Positions 53,190-61,587 of a stretch of DNA of 64,000 nucleotides are shown piece by piece. The stretch covers positions 62,001 to 126,000 of the forward strand of contig NZ_JASKYM010000006.1 of NCBI RefSeq assembly GCF_030131845.1. Reading direction: 5' to 3'. Source of the stretch: Romboutsia sedimentorum. GTDB taxonomy: Bacteria; Bacillota; Clostridia; Peptostreptococcales; Peptostreptococcaceae. Both the position numbers and the translations under genes were made by a program. How positions within the stretch are numbered: position 1 is the stretch's first letter; each line of letters opens with the position of its first letter. The notes beneath the pieces are model-generated. The model had not been told where the DNA came from. It did no database searches and saw only the letters and a program-made list of their open reading frames with translations.

Positions 53190-53633
53190 ATGAATTGGAG
53201 CATTAAAAAATTTAAAGAATTAAATGGTGAAGAAGTATATAAAATATTAGAATTAAGAAATGAGGTATTTATTGTAGAGCAAGAGTGTGCATATCTAGAC
53301 TGTGATAGTAAAGATAAAAATTCATATCATTTATTTACTGAAAAAAATGGAGAAATAATTGCATATTTAAGAATTTTAGAAAAAGGCGTTTCTTATGATG
53401 AAATGTCAATCGGAAGAGTAGCAGTTCATAAGAATTATCGTGGTAAAGGAATTTCAAGAGATATGATGATAAAAGCGATAGATTTTATAGAACATAATTT
53501 AAATGAAAATGAAATAAAAATTCAAGCACAATCATACTTAATTAACTTTTATGAGAGTCTCGGATTTGATAAAATTTCAAACGTATATTTAGAAGATAAT
53601 ATACCACATATAGATATGTTATATAAAAAATAA
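53190..53633 (+). CDS. ElaA-like GNAT acetyltransferase
   Basis: A 147-residue GNAT fold: ELRNEVFIVEQECAYLDCD at the start, ISIGRVAVHKNYRGKGISRDMM (acetyl-CoA loop RGKGIS) and the C-terminal NFYESLGF. This matches ElaA-type N-acetyltransferases, which act on small or peptide amines. AAGGAGG site. Single gene. Confidence 0.9.
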   Translation: MNWSIKKFKELNGEEVYKILELRNEVFIVEQECAYLDCDSKDKNSYHLFTEKNGEIIAYLRILEKGVSYDEMSIGRVAVHKNYRGKGISRDMMIKAIDFIEHNLNENEIKIQAQSYLINFYESLGFDKISNVYLEDNIPHIDMLYKK

Positions 53634-53787
53634 ACATATATTTTGAAATTACAATTCGTGGTAGAGTGCTAAAAAAAACAAGTTCTATTTCAATAGGGTA
53701 TTATCTATTTGGATAAATTTTGATTTAATAAAATTCTATTAGTAATATCCATTTAAGTAATCTCGGTATCTACCATTTTTGAATATT

Positions 53788-53822
53788 ACAAAAGCACTTA
53801 GATTTTTTCTAAGTGCTTTTGT
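53788..53822 (+). terminator. bidirectional terminator
   Basis: AAAAGCACTTAGA / TCTAAGTGCTTTT, 13 perfect base pairs, serving both the acetyltransferase and the Ltp-like gene. Confidence 0.9.
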
Positions 53823-53850
53823 TAGCTTTTTATATTTGTAAAACAATATA

Positions 53851-54417
53851 TTACTCCAGATTGTCTATAGCATATTGTGCTTCTTCTTGTGTAAATTTCT
53901 CACCCGCATCTGATGTTAATTGATCATAGATTGCACTTGAAGACATTGCCATGCTTTTTTGGTATGTTTTTGCTTTTTTTAATGCATTTTCTTTCCAATC
54001 TGCTTGTACATTATCTATAGCATATTGAGCTGCTTCTGCTGGAAACTTCTCACCTGCGTCTGATGTTAACTGATTATATAGTCCTGCTTTAGACATACTC
54101 ATAGTCTCACTGTATGTTTTTGCTTTTATTAAAGCAGACTTATGTTCTGTTGGAACATTTTCTTCTTTTTTTTCTTCTACTGGAATATCTTTTTCTGTAT
54201 TTTGGTTCTTACTAACTTCTTGTCCAATTCCATTGTCTGTTGTAGCAGAATCATTACCTCCACCACTTAGCGCCGCAACTATTATAAAGAATACTATTAC
54301 TATGAACCAGCCTCTTTTATAAAATGGTTTCTTATTTTTTGCTCCACATCCTGGACAAGACTTAGCACTAGATGCTATTTCTTTAGAACAAGACTTACAT
54401 TTCATCATTTTTGACAT
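53851..54417 (-). CDS. zinc-ribbon membrane protein with two Ltp repeats
   Basis: A 188-residue protein. An N-terminal zinc ribbon (CKSCSKEIASSAKSCPGCG), one membrane helix (about 33-51), a hydrophilic linker, and two repeats of about 45 residues, each with AKTYxxxMxMSxxxxYxQL then TSDAGEKF and AQYAIDN. These repeats are the Ltp domain of host-surface lipoproteins; the phage TP-J34 Ltp blocks phage DNA entry. Here the anchor is a membrane helix instead of a lipobox. Superinfection exclusion is a plausible but untested role. Confidence 0.85.
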   Translation of the reverse strand: MSKMMKCKSCSKEIASSAKSCPGCGAKNKKPFYKRGWFIVIVFFIIVAALSGGGNDSATTDNGIGQEVSKNQNTEKDIPVEEKKEENVPTEHKSALIKAKTYSETMSMSKAGLYNQLTSDAGEKFPAEAAQYAIDNVQADWKENALKKAKTYQKSMAMSSSAIYDQLTSDAGEKFTQEEAQYAIDNLE

Positions 54418-54599
54418 TACTTAATTCTCCTTTATTTATGTACATTATAATTCCTACAGTAAATAGTATAATACATAACCTTTGTCGAAATTTGTAATTT
54501 ATTGACAATAATTATTTTTCTTTATTTTTATAGTTCCATATTACTATTTCAATACAAAAGTATTAATAACTCTTAATTGCTTAATCTCCTACTAAAACA

Positions 54600-54652
54600 C
54601 TATATCTAAAATCAAAACAGGACTAAAGTACCCCAATACTAAGACCTTAAAA
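54600..54652. repeat. 50-bp dispersed repeat, copy 2
   Basis: Contains TATCTAAAATC, CAGGACTAAAGT and CCCCAATACTAAGA in the same order and spacing as 51353-51404. Confidence 0.6.
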
Positions 54653-54685
54653 ATGAGGCTACTTAGTAACACATTTAATAAACAA

Positions 54686-54728
54686 AAAAATCTTACTGAT
54701 CATTTAATCAGCAAGATTTTTTTTTAAT
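54686..54728 (-). terminator. terminator overlapping the Mor-like gene end
   Basis: On the minus strand AAATCTTGCTGATT / AATGATCAGTAAGATTT with a T run. Confidence 0.7.
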
Positions 54729-54976
54729 ATATATCTTATATAATTTGTACTTAAATCAAACTCCCTAGCGATTTCTTTTACTGTATGTCCATCTTCAGAC
54801 ATTGCGATAATATTATCTTTCCTAGCATAATTATTTAAAGTTTTGATTGTTGGTATATATATATTTGAGCCACCATATAGGTTGCAAAATTTGATATATA
54901 GGTCCACTCCTAAAAGTGACGCTAATTCACGATGTTGCTTTGGAATATCAGATAAACAGTATTTGAAATTTCTCAT
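54704..54976 (-). CDS. Mor-like transcription activator, copy 2
   Basis: Ninety residues: LSDIPKQHRELASLLGVDLY, NLYGGSNIYIPT and an HTH, TVKEIAREFDLSTNYIRYIL. It is the paralogue of the gene at 41135-41398, with the same YGG/FGG-S-x-Y-x-PT core. ATG at 54976 behind GGAAGG. Target unknown. A 50-bp repeat shared with the rep-side locus follows its terminator. Confidence 0.75.
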   Translation of the reverse strand: MRNFKYCLSDIPKQHRELASLLGVDLYIKFCNLYGGSNIYIPTIKTLNNYARKDNIIAMSEDGHTVKEIAREFDLSTNYIRYILKKNLAD

Positions 54977-55256
54977 TTTCAACACCTTCCCCTACTTTAT
55001 ATTATGTAAACCAAGTTATATCAATTTGATATATTCGTCAAAAACAAACCTACATTCTCCATTTTTCAACACTTAAAAGCAATTATTGATACAATATTAA
55101 GCTTAATATGGTACGCCTGTTTTTGAATATAAAAAAATTATAACAAGTGATAATTTTTTTATAAACACCTCAAATGAATATTTTATCATACATAATGCAA
55201 TATATAGTTTACTTTTGTTATATTTATAATACCTTATATAATATAAGGAGGTTTAT

Positions 55257-55451
55257 ATGAAGAATAAAAAAATGAAAATAGCTCGCATCGAATGTGATAT
55301 GAAACAAGATGATCTAGCCAAAGCAGTAGGGGTAACAAGGCAGACTATCGGATTAATAGAGTCAGGAAATTATAACCCTACTCTAAATCTTTGTATTGCA
55401 ATATGTAAAGCTTTAGGGAAAACCTTAGATGATTTATTTTGGGAGGAATAA
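55257..55451 (+). CDS. small XRE-family regulator
   Basis: A 64-residue helix-turn-helix protein, MKIARIECDMKQDDLAKAVG then VTRQTIGLIESGNYNPTLNL, the compact YgzD/YozG type. AAGGAGG site. It is cotranscribed with a membrane protein starting two bases downstream, a pairing common in Firmicutes. Confidence 0.92.
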   Translation: MKNKKMKIARIECDMKQDDLAKAVGVTRQTIGLIESGNYNPTLNLCIAICKALGKTLDDLFWEE

Positions 55452-55453
55452 TA

Positions 55454-55912
55454 ATGAAAAATGTTAAAAATCAAGATGAAAGAGTTTTAACTCAAAGAAG
55501 AAAAATTCAAAGCGATGGATTTCAATTATTAATTTACGCATTGATTATATCAGTAGTAGTCCAACAGTTCTTTTTACAAACTCCACCTAGTCAATACATG
55601 GTTGAGTTTTTATGTTTAGTAGGTGCTGGATTTTATAATCTTATTCGTAATTTAAATATAGGTAACAATATTTTTTGTGATGATAAAGGTTCAGGTAAGC
55701 GTCTTTTTAAAAATGCTTTATTTTCTGGGGTAGGATCTGTTATTCTTTTTGCTGTGTTAAGTGGTGAACAAAATGCAGGTAATCTTTTAAATTACTTTTT
55801 AACCTTTACAGTGGCATCTGGTGGTATGACTTATCTTATTTACTATCTTGGTAAAAAGAAGCAAGATAAAATTAAAAGAGAACTCGATATTGATGAGGAT
55901 GATATTGAGTAA
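55454..55912 (+). CDS. DUF6773-like membrane protein
   Basis: About 152 residues with four hydrophobic helices; QDERVLTQRRKIQSDGFQLL at the N-terminus and a charged tail (KRELDIDEDDIE). The R-IQSDGFQ pattern is typical of DUF6773 proteins encoded behind small XRE regulators. Start at the ATG at 55454 (GGGAGG). Function unknown. Confidence 0.75.
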   Translation: MKNVKNQDERVLTQRRKIQSDGFQLLIYALIISVVVQQFFLQTPPSQYMVEFLCLVGAGFYNLIRNLNIGNNIFCDDKGSGKRLFKNALFSGVGSVILFAVLSGEQNAGNLLNYFLTFTVASGGMTYLIYYLGKKKQDKIKRELDIDEDDIE

Positions 55913-55920
55913 TATTTATT

Positions 55921-55966
55921 TGAATACGTTTATTAAAGTTATTTATGACTTTAATAAACGTATTAC
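55921..55966 (+). terminator. terminator of the XRE/DUF6773 operon
   Basis: AATACGTTTATTAAAGT / ACTTTAATAAACGTATT, 17 base pairs, short T-poor tail. Confidence 0.8.
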
Positions 55967-56066
55967 TAGAATGTAAAAAAGATTTATGTTATTATGGTGT
56001 TACAATTTTTGAATTATAAATTCAGAGGGGAATTTATAGTCTTTTTTATGGAAATTTTAAGGGGGA

Positions 56067-56300
56067 ATGGATTTGAAAAATATTAAAAATAAATCTAATT
56101 TTAATAAATTAGATTTAGCAAAACAAGTACTTTTTTTCAATAGGAAACTTGAGAAAGGTTTTAAAATATCTGAAATTTGTTTTAATATAGGTATTTCATA
56201 TAATACTATTTATGAGAGATTTGCTAGATATAATTATAAATATAATAAATTATCGAGACAATATGAATGTGTAGAAAAAATATTTACATATGATGATTAA
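56067..56300 (+). CDS. small HTH protein, plasmid type
   Basis: A 77-residue protein with a likely helix-turn-helix (KGFKISEICFNIGISYNTIY, then ERFARYNYKYNK). The ribosome site GGGGGAA lies close, so the TTG at 56073 could be the true start. The stop abuts the GTG of the next gene, so the pair is coupled. No family name is certain. Confidence 0.6.
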   Translation: MDLKNIKNKSNFNKLDLAKQVLFFNRKLEKGFKISEICFNIGISYNTIYERFARYNYKYNKLSRQYECVEKIFTYDD

Positions 56301-56540
56301 GTGGTTGAAAAAGATTTAGAGAAAATAGTGACTAAGGTTTTTAATTCTAAAAATAAATATGAAGAAACTAAGCATTTAAAATGTTATGTATCGGGTAAAG
56401 TTATTAATAGATCGTTTAGAGTTTACGATACTGTCTTAGAGGATTTTACTAAGTTTTGTAAGAAATGCAATTATAATCAATGTGATATACTTTCAGAATT
56501 TATAAGAGAAGGCATTGAAAAATATAGTGGTGCTATTTAA
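56301..56540 (+). CDS. small ribbon-helix-helix-like protein
   Basis: Seventy-nine residues. NRSFRVYDTVLEDFTKFCK followed by NYNQCDILSEFIREGIEKY has the strand-helix-helix pattern of Arc/CopG-like proteins. GTG start immediately after the upstream TAA. With its partner it may form a copy-control or regulatory pair. A terminator AACGTGGAG / CTTCACGTTTTTT follows. Confidence 0.55.
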   Translation: MVEKDLEKIVTKVFNSKNKYEETKHLKCYVSGKVINRSFRVYDTVLEDFTKFCKKCNYNQCDILSEFIREGIEKYSGAI

Positions 56541-56561
56541 ATTTGTTTATTAACACATGAA

Positions 56562-56588
56562 ACGTGGAGTTTACTTCACGTTTTTTAT
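56562..56588 (+). terminator. terminator after the HTH/RHH pair
   Basis: AACGTGGAG / CTTCACGTT stem, followed by TTTTATT. Confidence 0.75.
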
Positions 56589-56725
56589 TATCTAAAATAC
56601 TTTATAGTTTCCTTTTTGCGAGGTTTTAAGCTTTTATAGGTACAAATGCCTTGTAACACTTTGAAAATTCTTTGAAAAGGCTTCTATAATTTTTAATATT
56701 TATGTCTAATTAGTAAAGAGGCTTA

Positions 56726-56845
56726 TTGAAGAAGGATATTAATTTTAAGACTAGAAATATTTTAATTAAGGGGATAAAGTATACTTCAAGAAAATATTAT
56801 GCACTAATTAAGCAGTGGATAGAAGAAATAAAATATTTTCAATAA
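56726..56845 (+). CDS. 39-residue basic peptide or fragment (candidate)
   Basis: A frame from TTG reads MKKDINFKTRNILIKGIKYT then ending IEEIKYFQ, with AGAGG nearby. It looks like a fragment of a DNA-binding protein. Otherwise the 380-base spacer before the protease gene shows nothing. Confidence 0.3.
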   Translation: MKKDINFKTRNILIKGIKYTSRKYYALIKQWIEEIKYFQ

Positions 56846-56917
56846 TATTGAAATATAAGTACTGCAGTAGATAATGTATGAAGTATTTAACTTAATAATT
56901 TAGGGGAGGAATAGTAC

Positions 56918-57913
56918 ATGTCTACAGATATTAAGACTATAAAACAAGAGATAAAATATTTCTTGTTAATAAATTTTGGACTTATTGCTTTTATATCTAT
57001 TTTTTTATTTATATCAGCATCAAGTCTAGATAGTAGCAAACTTATACATAATTTTAGCGTAATGTTTATGTATATTCCAGCATTTTCGGTAATTGTTGTA
57101 TTAAAGAAATTTTCTAACTGTGAGTTCACTTCAAATGTAGAGCAGTTTTTAAGGGTCTTTGCTATATTTACATTAGTAAGAATAGTTACATCAATAGTGG
57201 ACGTATTTGTATTTAAGAGTACTTTTATATCATCATTGATCGATACCTTTATATCTTTATATCTAGTAGTACTAATTTTATCTAAGGGGTCAGAATTTAA
57301 AGTACTTAATTTATGTTTAACTAAAAATTTAAAAAAAGTTATATTTGTAGTATTAATATTTTTCTTAGTAACTATTGGTAGAAGTTATGTTGGAGCTATA
57401 TTAGATGGATCAAGCACTGTGAGTATGAAAGTTGATTTTTTAGCAATAGTAAAGAGTTTTATTATAAATTTTTGCTTTGGATTTAATTTGTTTTTTGGAG
57501 AAGAATTTGGATGGAGATATTTTCTTCAGCCAAGACTTCAAAAGCTTTATGGAAAAAGGCCTGGAGTATTAATCTTAGGATTTATATGGGGAATTTGGCA
57601 TTTACCACTTTGTTTTACTTTGTATAATCCAAAAACACCAGTTTATGGTGTAATTCATCAGGTAGCATTTTGTATGTTATTAGGTGTATTTTTTGGATAC
57701 GCTTATATGAAGACTGAAAATGTTTGGGCTCCAATATTAATACATTTGGTAAATAACGGTATCATAATGCTTGATGAAAGTTATGAGTCTGTAATTACAA
57801 TAGATTCAATTTTAATTGGAGTTGTAGCTAATGCTATATTCTTTTTACCATTCTTATTTGCAAAAGAATATAAATCTAACAATGTTGAGGAAAGCTCAAC
57901 ACTAGATTTATAG
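56918..57913 (+). CDS. CPBP-family intramembrane protease
   Basis: A 331-residue membrane protein with about eight helices. The CPBP/Abi motifs are intact: GEEFGWRYFLQ (EExxxR), FIWGIWHLP (FxxxH) and HLVNNGI. Family members process prenylated proteins, or act in bacteriocin maturation and immunity in Gram-positives. The latter would fit this window but is inferred. GGGGAGGAA site. Single gene. Confidence 0.92.
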   Translation: MSTDIKTIKQEIKYFLLINFGLIAFISIFLFISASSLDSSKLIHNFSVMFMYIPAFSVIVVLKKFSNCEFTSNVEQFLRVFAIFTLVRIVTSIVDVFVFKSTFISSLIDTFISLYLVVLILSKGSEFKVLNLCLTKNLKKVIFVVLIFFLVTIGRSYVGAILDGSSTVSMKVDFLAIVKSFIINFCFGFNLFFGEEFGWRYFLQPRLQKLYGKRPGVLILGFIWGIWHLPLCFTLYNPKTPVYGVIHQVAFCMLLGVFFGYAYMKTENVWAPILIHLVNNGIIMLDESYESVITIDSILIGVVANAIFFLPFLFAKEYKSNNVEESSTLDL

Positions 57914-58136
57914 TTTTCATATAGATAAAGCTGCCCCTAATATAGAGTTTTCTGTTTTAAATACCAAAAATATCAATTCTTTCGTGGTTATTTTAATTTT
58001 TAAAGTTATATTAATACAAATATCTTGATTTATAAATTTAAAGCTTTATTTTAGCTTGTATTAGTTTTAGGGAATATACTTTTATTAGGCGTGAAATTAT
58101 TATAGATACCAATATGTACAATTTTTTATACAATAA

Positions 58137-58170
58137 AAATAGGAAAGAGTATTTAGCTCTTTCCTATTTT
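58137..58170 (+). terminator. bidirectional terminator
   Basis: AAATAGGAAAGAG / CTCTTTCCTATTT, 13 base pairs with A/T runs on both sides. Confidence 0.88.
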
Positions 58171-58199
58171 CTTAATGTTCATTTTTAAATTTAAAAGTA

Positions 58200-58499
58200 T
58201 TATTGTTTTTGAAAATGATTATTATCACGCTTATATTTAACAAACATATGATAGGCTAATATTTGAATAATATTAGCTATTATTAGGATATCAACACCAA
58301 AGTTGTCCCCTGTAATAGCCATAATTAGCCCATCAACAACCATAATCATAAATAAATATATAGTAAAAGAACCCCAATCAGTTTCATAGTAACTATCACA
58401 TTCTTTGCAACGATATCCAAACATACCCTCTATATAGTAATTTTTAGATTTTATTTTTACTTTATCATTATCGTTACAAATTTTACACTTTTTTGACAT
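58200..58499 (-). CDS. small zinc-ribbon membrane protein
   Basis: A 99-residue protein with CKICND and YRCKECDSYY (a zinc ribbon of four cysteines) and two hydrophobic helices (TIYLFMIMVVDGLIMAI and DILIIANIIQILAYHMF). GGAGGA site. No known function. Confidence 0.65.
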   Translation of the reverse strand: MSKKCKICNDNDKVKIKSKNYYIEGMFGYRCKECDSYYETDWGSFTIYLFMIMVVDGLIMAITGDNFGVDILIIANIIQILAYHMFVKYKRDNNHFQKQ

Positions 58500-58580
58500 A
58501 TAAATCCTCCTGCTAATATTGTTTTATATATTCATAAGCAAATAATAACTTATCACTAGAATTCGATTTGATCCTATCAA

Positions 58581-58799
58581 TTAAACTATCGTCATTTTTA
58601 ATTTTATCAATTCAAGCATTTCTTCATCTTCTTCATAAATATTAAAATAGCACTCTTTGATTTTATCAATGCTTTCTAAATCTTGATAAGATTCTTCTTC
58701 ATCTAAATTCTTAAAATACATCTTCTCTTCTTCAACATTATAAATTGAATGTATCATTACATTTTCATCTTTTAACATAAATAGTAACTTTTTATCCAT
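58581..58799 (-). CDS. small acidic protein, unknown
   Basis: Seventy-two residues from MDKKLLFMLKDENV (GGGGGA site), strongly acidic (EEEKMYFKNLDEEESYQD). Resembles small DUF1292-like or phage/plasmid accessory proteins, without a decisive motif. Confidence 0.5.
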   Translation of the reverse strand: MDKKLLFMLKDENVMIHSIYNVEEEKMYFKNLDEEESYQDLESIDKIKECYFNIYEEDEEMLELIKLKMTIV

Positions 58800-58847
58800 T
58801 TTATCCCCCTGAAACACTGTATTTATCCCTAAAGTTATTATAGTTTA

Positions 58848-58974
58848 TTTCACGATGTTATATATGGATTTTAAGATATTTCACGATAAAGTGAAAATTA
58901 CTAAGTAAGTATTTAAATTATTTATACATATACTGAAAGCTAATTTATTATTATTCTTTCACAACATCGTGAAA
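58848..58974. promoter_or_regulatory. TetR-type operator cluster
   Basis: TTTCACGATAAAGTGAAA (58879-58896) and TTTCACAACATCGTGAAA (58957-58974) are 6-6-6 palindromes with arms TTTCAC/GTGAAA. TTTCACGATGTT (58848-58859) is a third, half-conserved copy. They precede a truncated TetR-like reading frame. Confidence 0.65.
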
Positions 58975-59248
58975 CAAATATAAATTTTATTCGCTAATTC
59001 AAGATGGGATTATAGATGGTTCACTGAAAACAAGTTTTCCAAAGGAATGTTCAGAGCTATTACTTTTATTATGTAACATATGGTTAAACCCTATTTTATT
59101 TGATAGAACATATGAAGAAACAATAAATAGATTTAAGTTTATTCAATTTACTATGAAACAATTAGGTGTTGATGTTATAGATAACGAGTTATTAGATAAA
59201 GTTGAAAATAATCTTGAAGGGGTTGGGATAAATGAAATCAATAAATAA
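58975..59248 (+). pseudogene. TetR-family regulator, C-terminal remnant
   Basis: The frame reads YSLIQDGIIDGSLKT, FPKECSELLLLLCNIWLNPI and LFDRTYEETINRFKF, then ends INEINK. This is the ligand-binding half of a TetR regulator. The DNA-binding helix-turn-helix is missing and no start codon precedes it. It overlaps the next small frame by 17 bases, as the intact gene probably did. Confidence 0.75.
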
Positions 59249-59427
59249 CAAAGCTCTAGAAAGTAGAAAAAATACAATGGAATCATCAAAAAAAATTACT
59301 CAAGATTATAAGGTGTTCACAGCACCTTTAGAAGTTAGAAAAAAACGTTCTATGCTAGGTAGTAGTTGGAGGAATAGCAACACTAGGATTTAATTTAATA
59401 ACATTAAAATCATTAAATAAAAGATAA
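59232..59427 (+). pseudogene. small membrane protein gene with frameshift
   Basis: An ATG behind AAGGGGTTGGG begins MKSINNKALESRKNTMESSK and goes on to LEVRKKRSM. The +1 frame continues VVVGGIATLGFNLITLKSLN to a stop at 59427. A one-base change near 59355 separates a charged N-terminus from a hydrophobic C-terminus. As it stands, a 53-residue soluble peptide would be made. Confidence 0.55.
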
Positions 59428-59472
59428 AAAATCAATAAAATACTATTACCTAAAAACACATTTAAAGGTATC

Positions 59473-59575
59473 TAGTAAAAATGCCCTTAGAATCCATTTG
59501 TTTGGATTCTAAGGGCATAAACTTTATTCTAAATACATAGCTAGTCCCTAAAGTGAAATTTACAAACTAGTTTAT
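59473..59575 (+). repeat. terminator-bearing repeat, copy 2
   Basis: The closest match to the copy at 44322-44420: same hairpin, same tail CTAGTCCCTAAAGTGAAATT. It ends at the stop of the nitroreductase gene. Confidence 0.8.
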
Positions 59576-60171
59576 TATTTTCTCCACTCAATAACATCCT
59601 CTATTTTCTTTCTGGGCCTTTGCTTTGGAGTTTCAAGAGGGTGACCTAATGAAATTGCCGCTACCATTTCACCTTCAACATTTAACCAATTATGAAGTTC
59701 TTTATATGCAAAGAATATATCGCATATCCATAAAGTACCAAGACCCCTATCTGTTGCTTCAATTAAAATATTTTCAATTGCAGCACTTACTGATTGAGTA
59801 TTTGCAAATTCATATACTCTCTCTTCATTTGAAAGTTCAGCAAATAATCCCTTGCTAGCAGTATTTATAACAAATATTGTTACAGGAGCATCCTTCATAA
59901 TTTCTAAAGAATACTTTGTGCCCTTTATATGAATTGTACTGTTAGGAAGCAATGAATAGTTACTAGTTGTTTCTCTTTCAAAGCCTTCTTCAAATGCACT
60001 TATCATTTCTTGCTTTGAATCTCCTTGGACAACAATGAACTTCCAAGGTTGTCTGTTCTTAGCAGACGGTGCTTTTGTTCCACTTTTGATTATTTCTTTA
60101 ATCACACTATCTGGAACTTCTTTATCAGAAAATTTTCTTATACTTCTTCTATTTTCAATTGCATTTAACAT
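59575..60171 (-). CDS. nitroreductase-family flavoprotein
   Basis: A 198-residue FMN enzyme: MLNAIENRRSIRKFSDKEV then GTKAPSAKNRQPWKFIVV (FMN-binding), GTLWICDIFFAYKEL and AISLGHPLETPKQRPRKKIE at the end. Reduces nitro compounds or quinones with NAD(P)H; substrate not predictable. GGAGG site. Single gene, ends at the terminator repeat. Confidence 0.92.
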   Translation of the reverse strand: MLNAIENRRSIRKFSDKEVPDSVIKEIIKSGTKAPSAKNRQPWKFIVVQGDSKQEMISAFEEGFERETTSNYSLLPNSTIHIKGTKYSLEIMKDAPVTIFVINTASKGLFAELSNEERVYEFANTQSVSAAIENILIEATDRGLGTLWICDIFFAYKELHNWLNVEGEMVAAISLGHPLETPKQRPRKKIEDVIEWRK

Positions 60172-60263
60172 AATATAACCTCCAAACTCAATTATAATAA
60201 GTTTAACTAACTAAAGATTATATCATATAATAAGAAATAGTATTGGTTATAGGTATTTTATTT

Positions 60264-60380
60264 CTACAAGGAATGTATTTGATGAATATCCAAATTAAAT
60301 CTTAATATATCTATATAAAATTTTTTTGAATTGTTAACATCTGATACTGACAGTTCTGGAATTAAGGCATTAAATTTCAT
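60264..60380 (-). pseudogene. VOC/glyoxalase-type protein, N-terminal fragment
   Basis: Behind AAAAGGAG the frame reads MKFNALIPELSVSDVNNSKK then FYIDILRFNLDI and stops after 38 residues. This is the first beta-alpha-beta unit of a vicinal-oxygen-chelate (glyoxalase/bleomycin resistance) protein of about 120 residues, the rest of which is deleted. Confidence 0.75.
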
Positions 60381-60555
60381 TATACTAAACTCCTTTTTAT
60401 AAATAATGTTAGTATACTCCAATGAATTAAACAATAAATTCCCAATATCAATTAGTCTCTAAAAAGTTATTTAAAATTTATTATTGAATAATAATTCATA
60501 GTATAATAAAAATATATATATACAAATATAGAAAGGAAGTTTAAAAAATCTAGAG

Positions 60556-60831
60556 ATGAGTAAAGAAGAGATAAAAGAGGCTAAATTAGAGCTTTTAAAA
60601 ATGAGTGTAGATTCAAAAGACAGATATATGTATGAAAAAAGAAAAGAATCTATGTTGGAGAAAGTTAGCTTAATAGAGAGTGCTGATCAAAAAGGTGTTG
60701 AAAAAGGGGAATATAAAAAGGCTATAGAAATAGCCCAAAATGCTATAAATAATAATTTAGATGACAATACAATTAAGATAATAACAGGATTATCATTAGA
60801 AGAAATTAAAATATTAAGAAATAAAAAATAA
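60556..60831 (+). pseudogene. C-terminal part of an Rpn-family nuclease/transposase-like protein
   Basis: Ninety-one residues (MSKEEIKEAKLELLKMSVDS, then a KGEYKKAIEIAQNAINNNLD tail and ITGLSLEEIKIL), the end of Rpn/PD-(D/E)XK recombination-promoting nucleases. The nuclease domain is missing. An AAAGGAAG site precedes the ATG, so a short protein may be made; natural short C-terminal forms of Rpn are known, so this may be functional. Another fragment is at 61957-62084. Confidence 0.6.
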
Positions 60832-60843
60832 GGGGAAAGAGAA

Positions 60844-61248
60844 ATGTTAAGTATTCAAAGTAACAATTATAAAAAAATAAATTTTTCATTCATTAATGTT
60901 TATTGTCTATTATTTACAGTAACAACTATTATAAGTAGCTTAATTCAACTTACACTGTTCAAGCAAGTAAATGATACTAATTCACATATATTAAATAGAG
61001 CTATCGTCGTGGCAATTGGAACTAGTTCAATATATTTACTCTTATCCATTAAATTAAAAAATAAAATATTAGAAATACTTATTCCGTATGTAATTTCACT
61101 TAGTATAGTTTTACTCTATGTATTTTTTACAGGTTTTTTTGAAGAATTACATCCTAATGCTTATAGAGATATAACTTTGAATTATTCAGCTGTATTTATA
61201 ATTGTCGCTTTTATAGTTAAATTCATAACTAGAAAAAGTAAAGTATAA
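60844..61248 (+). CDS. four-helix membrane protein, unknown
   Basis: A 134-residue protein with four hydrophobic helices (about 15-40, 55-73, 80-100, 115-130) and no charged motif of note. It begins 12 bases after the Rpn-like frame, behind GGGGAAAG, so they share a transcript. No family recognised. Confidence 0.6.
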   Translation: MLSIQSNNYKKINFSFINVYCLLFTVTTIISSLIQLTLFKQVNDTNSHILNRAIVVAIGTSSIYLLLSIKLKNKILEILIPYVISLSIVLLYVFFTGFFEELHPNAYRDITLNYSAVFIIVAFIVKFITRKSKV

Positions 61249-61293
61249 AGAGCAGAGATTATTTAACTAGTTTCTAAAAATTCATTTAAAGAT

Positions 61294-61400
61294 GACTAGT
61301 AAAAATGCCCTTAGAATCCAAATGAATGAATTCTAAGGGCATTAATTTCATTTTGAGTACATAACTATCCTTAAAGTAAAATTTTAAGGATAGTGGAAAT
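61294..61400 (+). repeat. terminator-bearing repeat, copy 3
   Basis: Shares CTAGTAAAAATGCCCTTAGA and the hairpin TGCCCTTAGAATcc / gaATTCTAAGGGCA, with a more diverged tail (CTATCCTTAAAGTAAAATTT). Confidence 0.75.
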
Positions 61401-61587
61401 AATAGACTACTAAATTTAATTTTTGGTGTAATTTTTTTTAGTTTATATTGATGGCAGTAGTAATAAAATGTAAATACAAGAATTAGTAGATTAAATAATA
61501 AAAAGTAAAAAATTAAGAAATAATTGTGAAATAGAAAAATATGAACAATCAATAGAAGATTTTACAAGTAATAAGGGGGATGTATAT

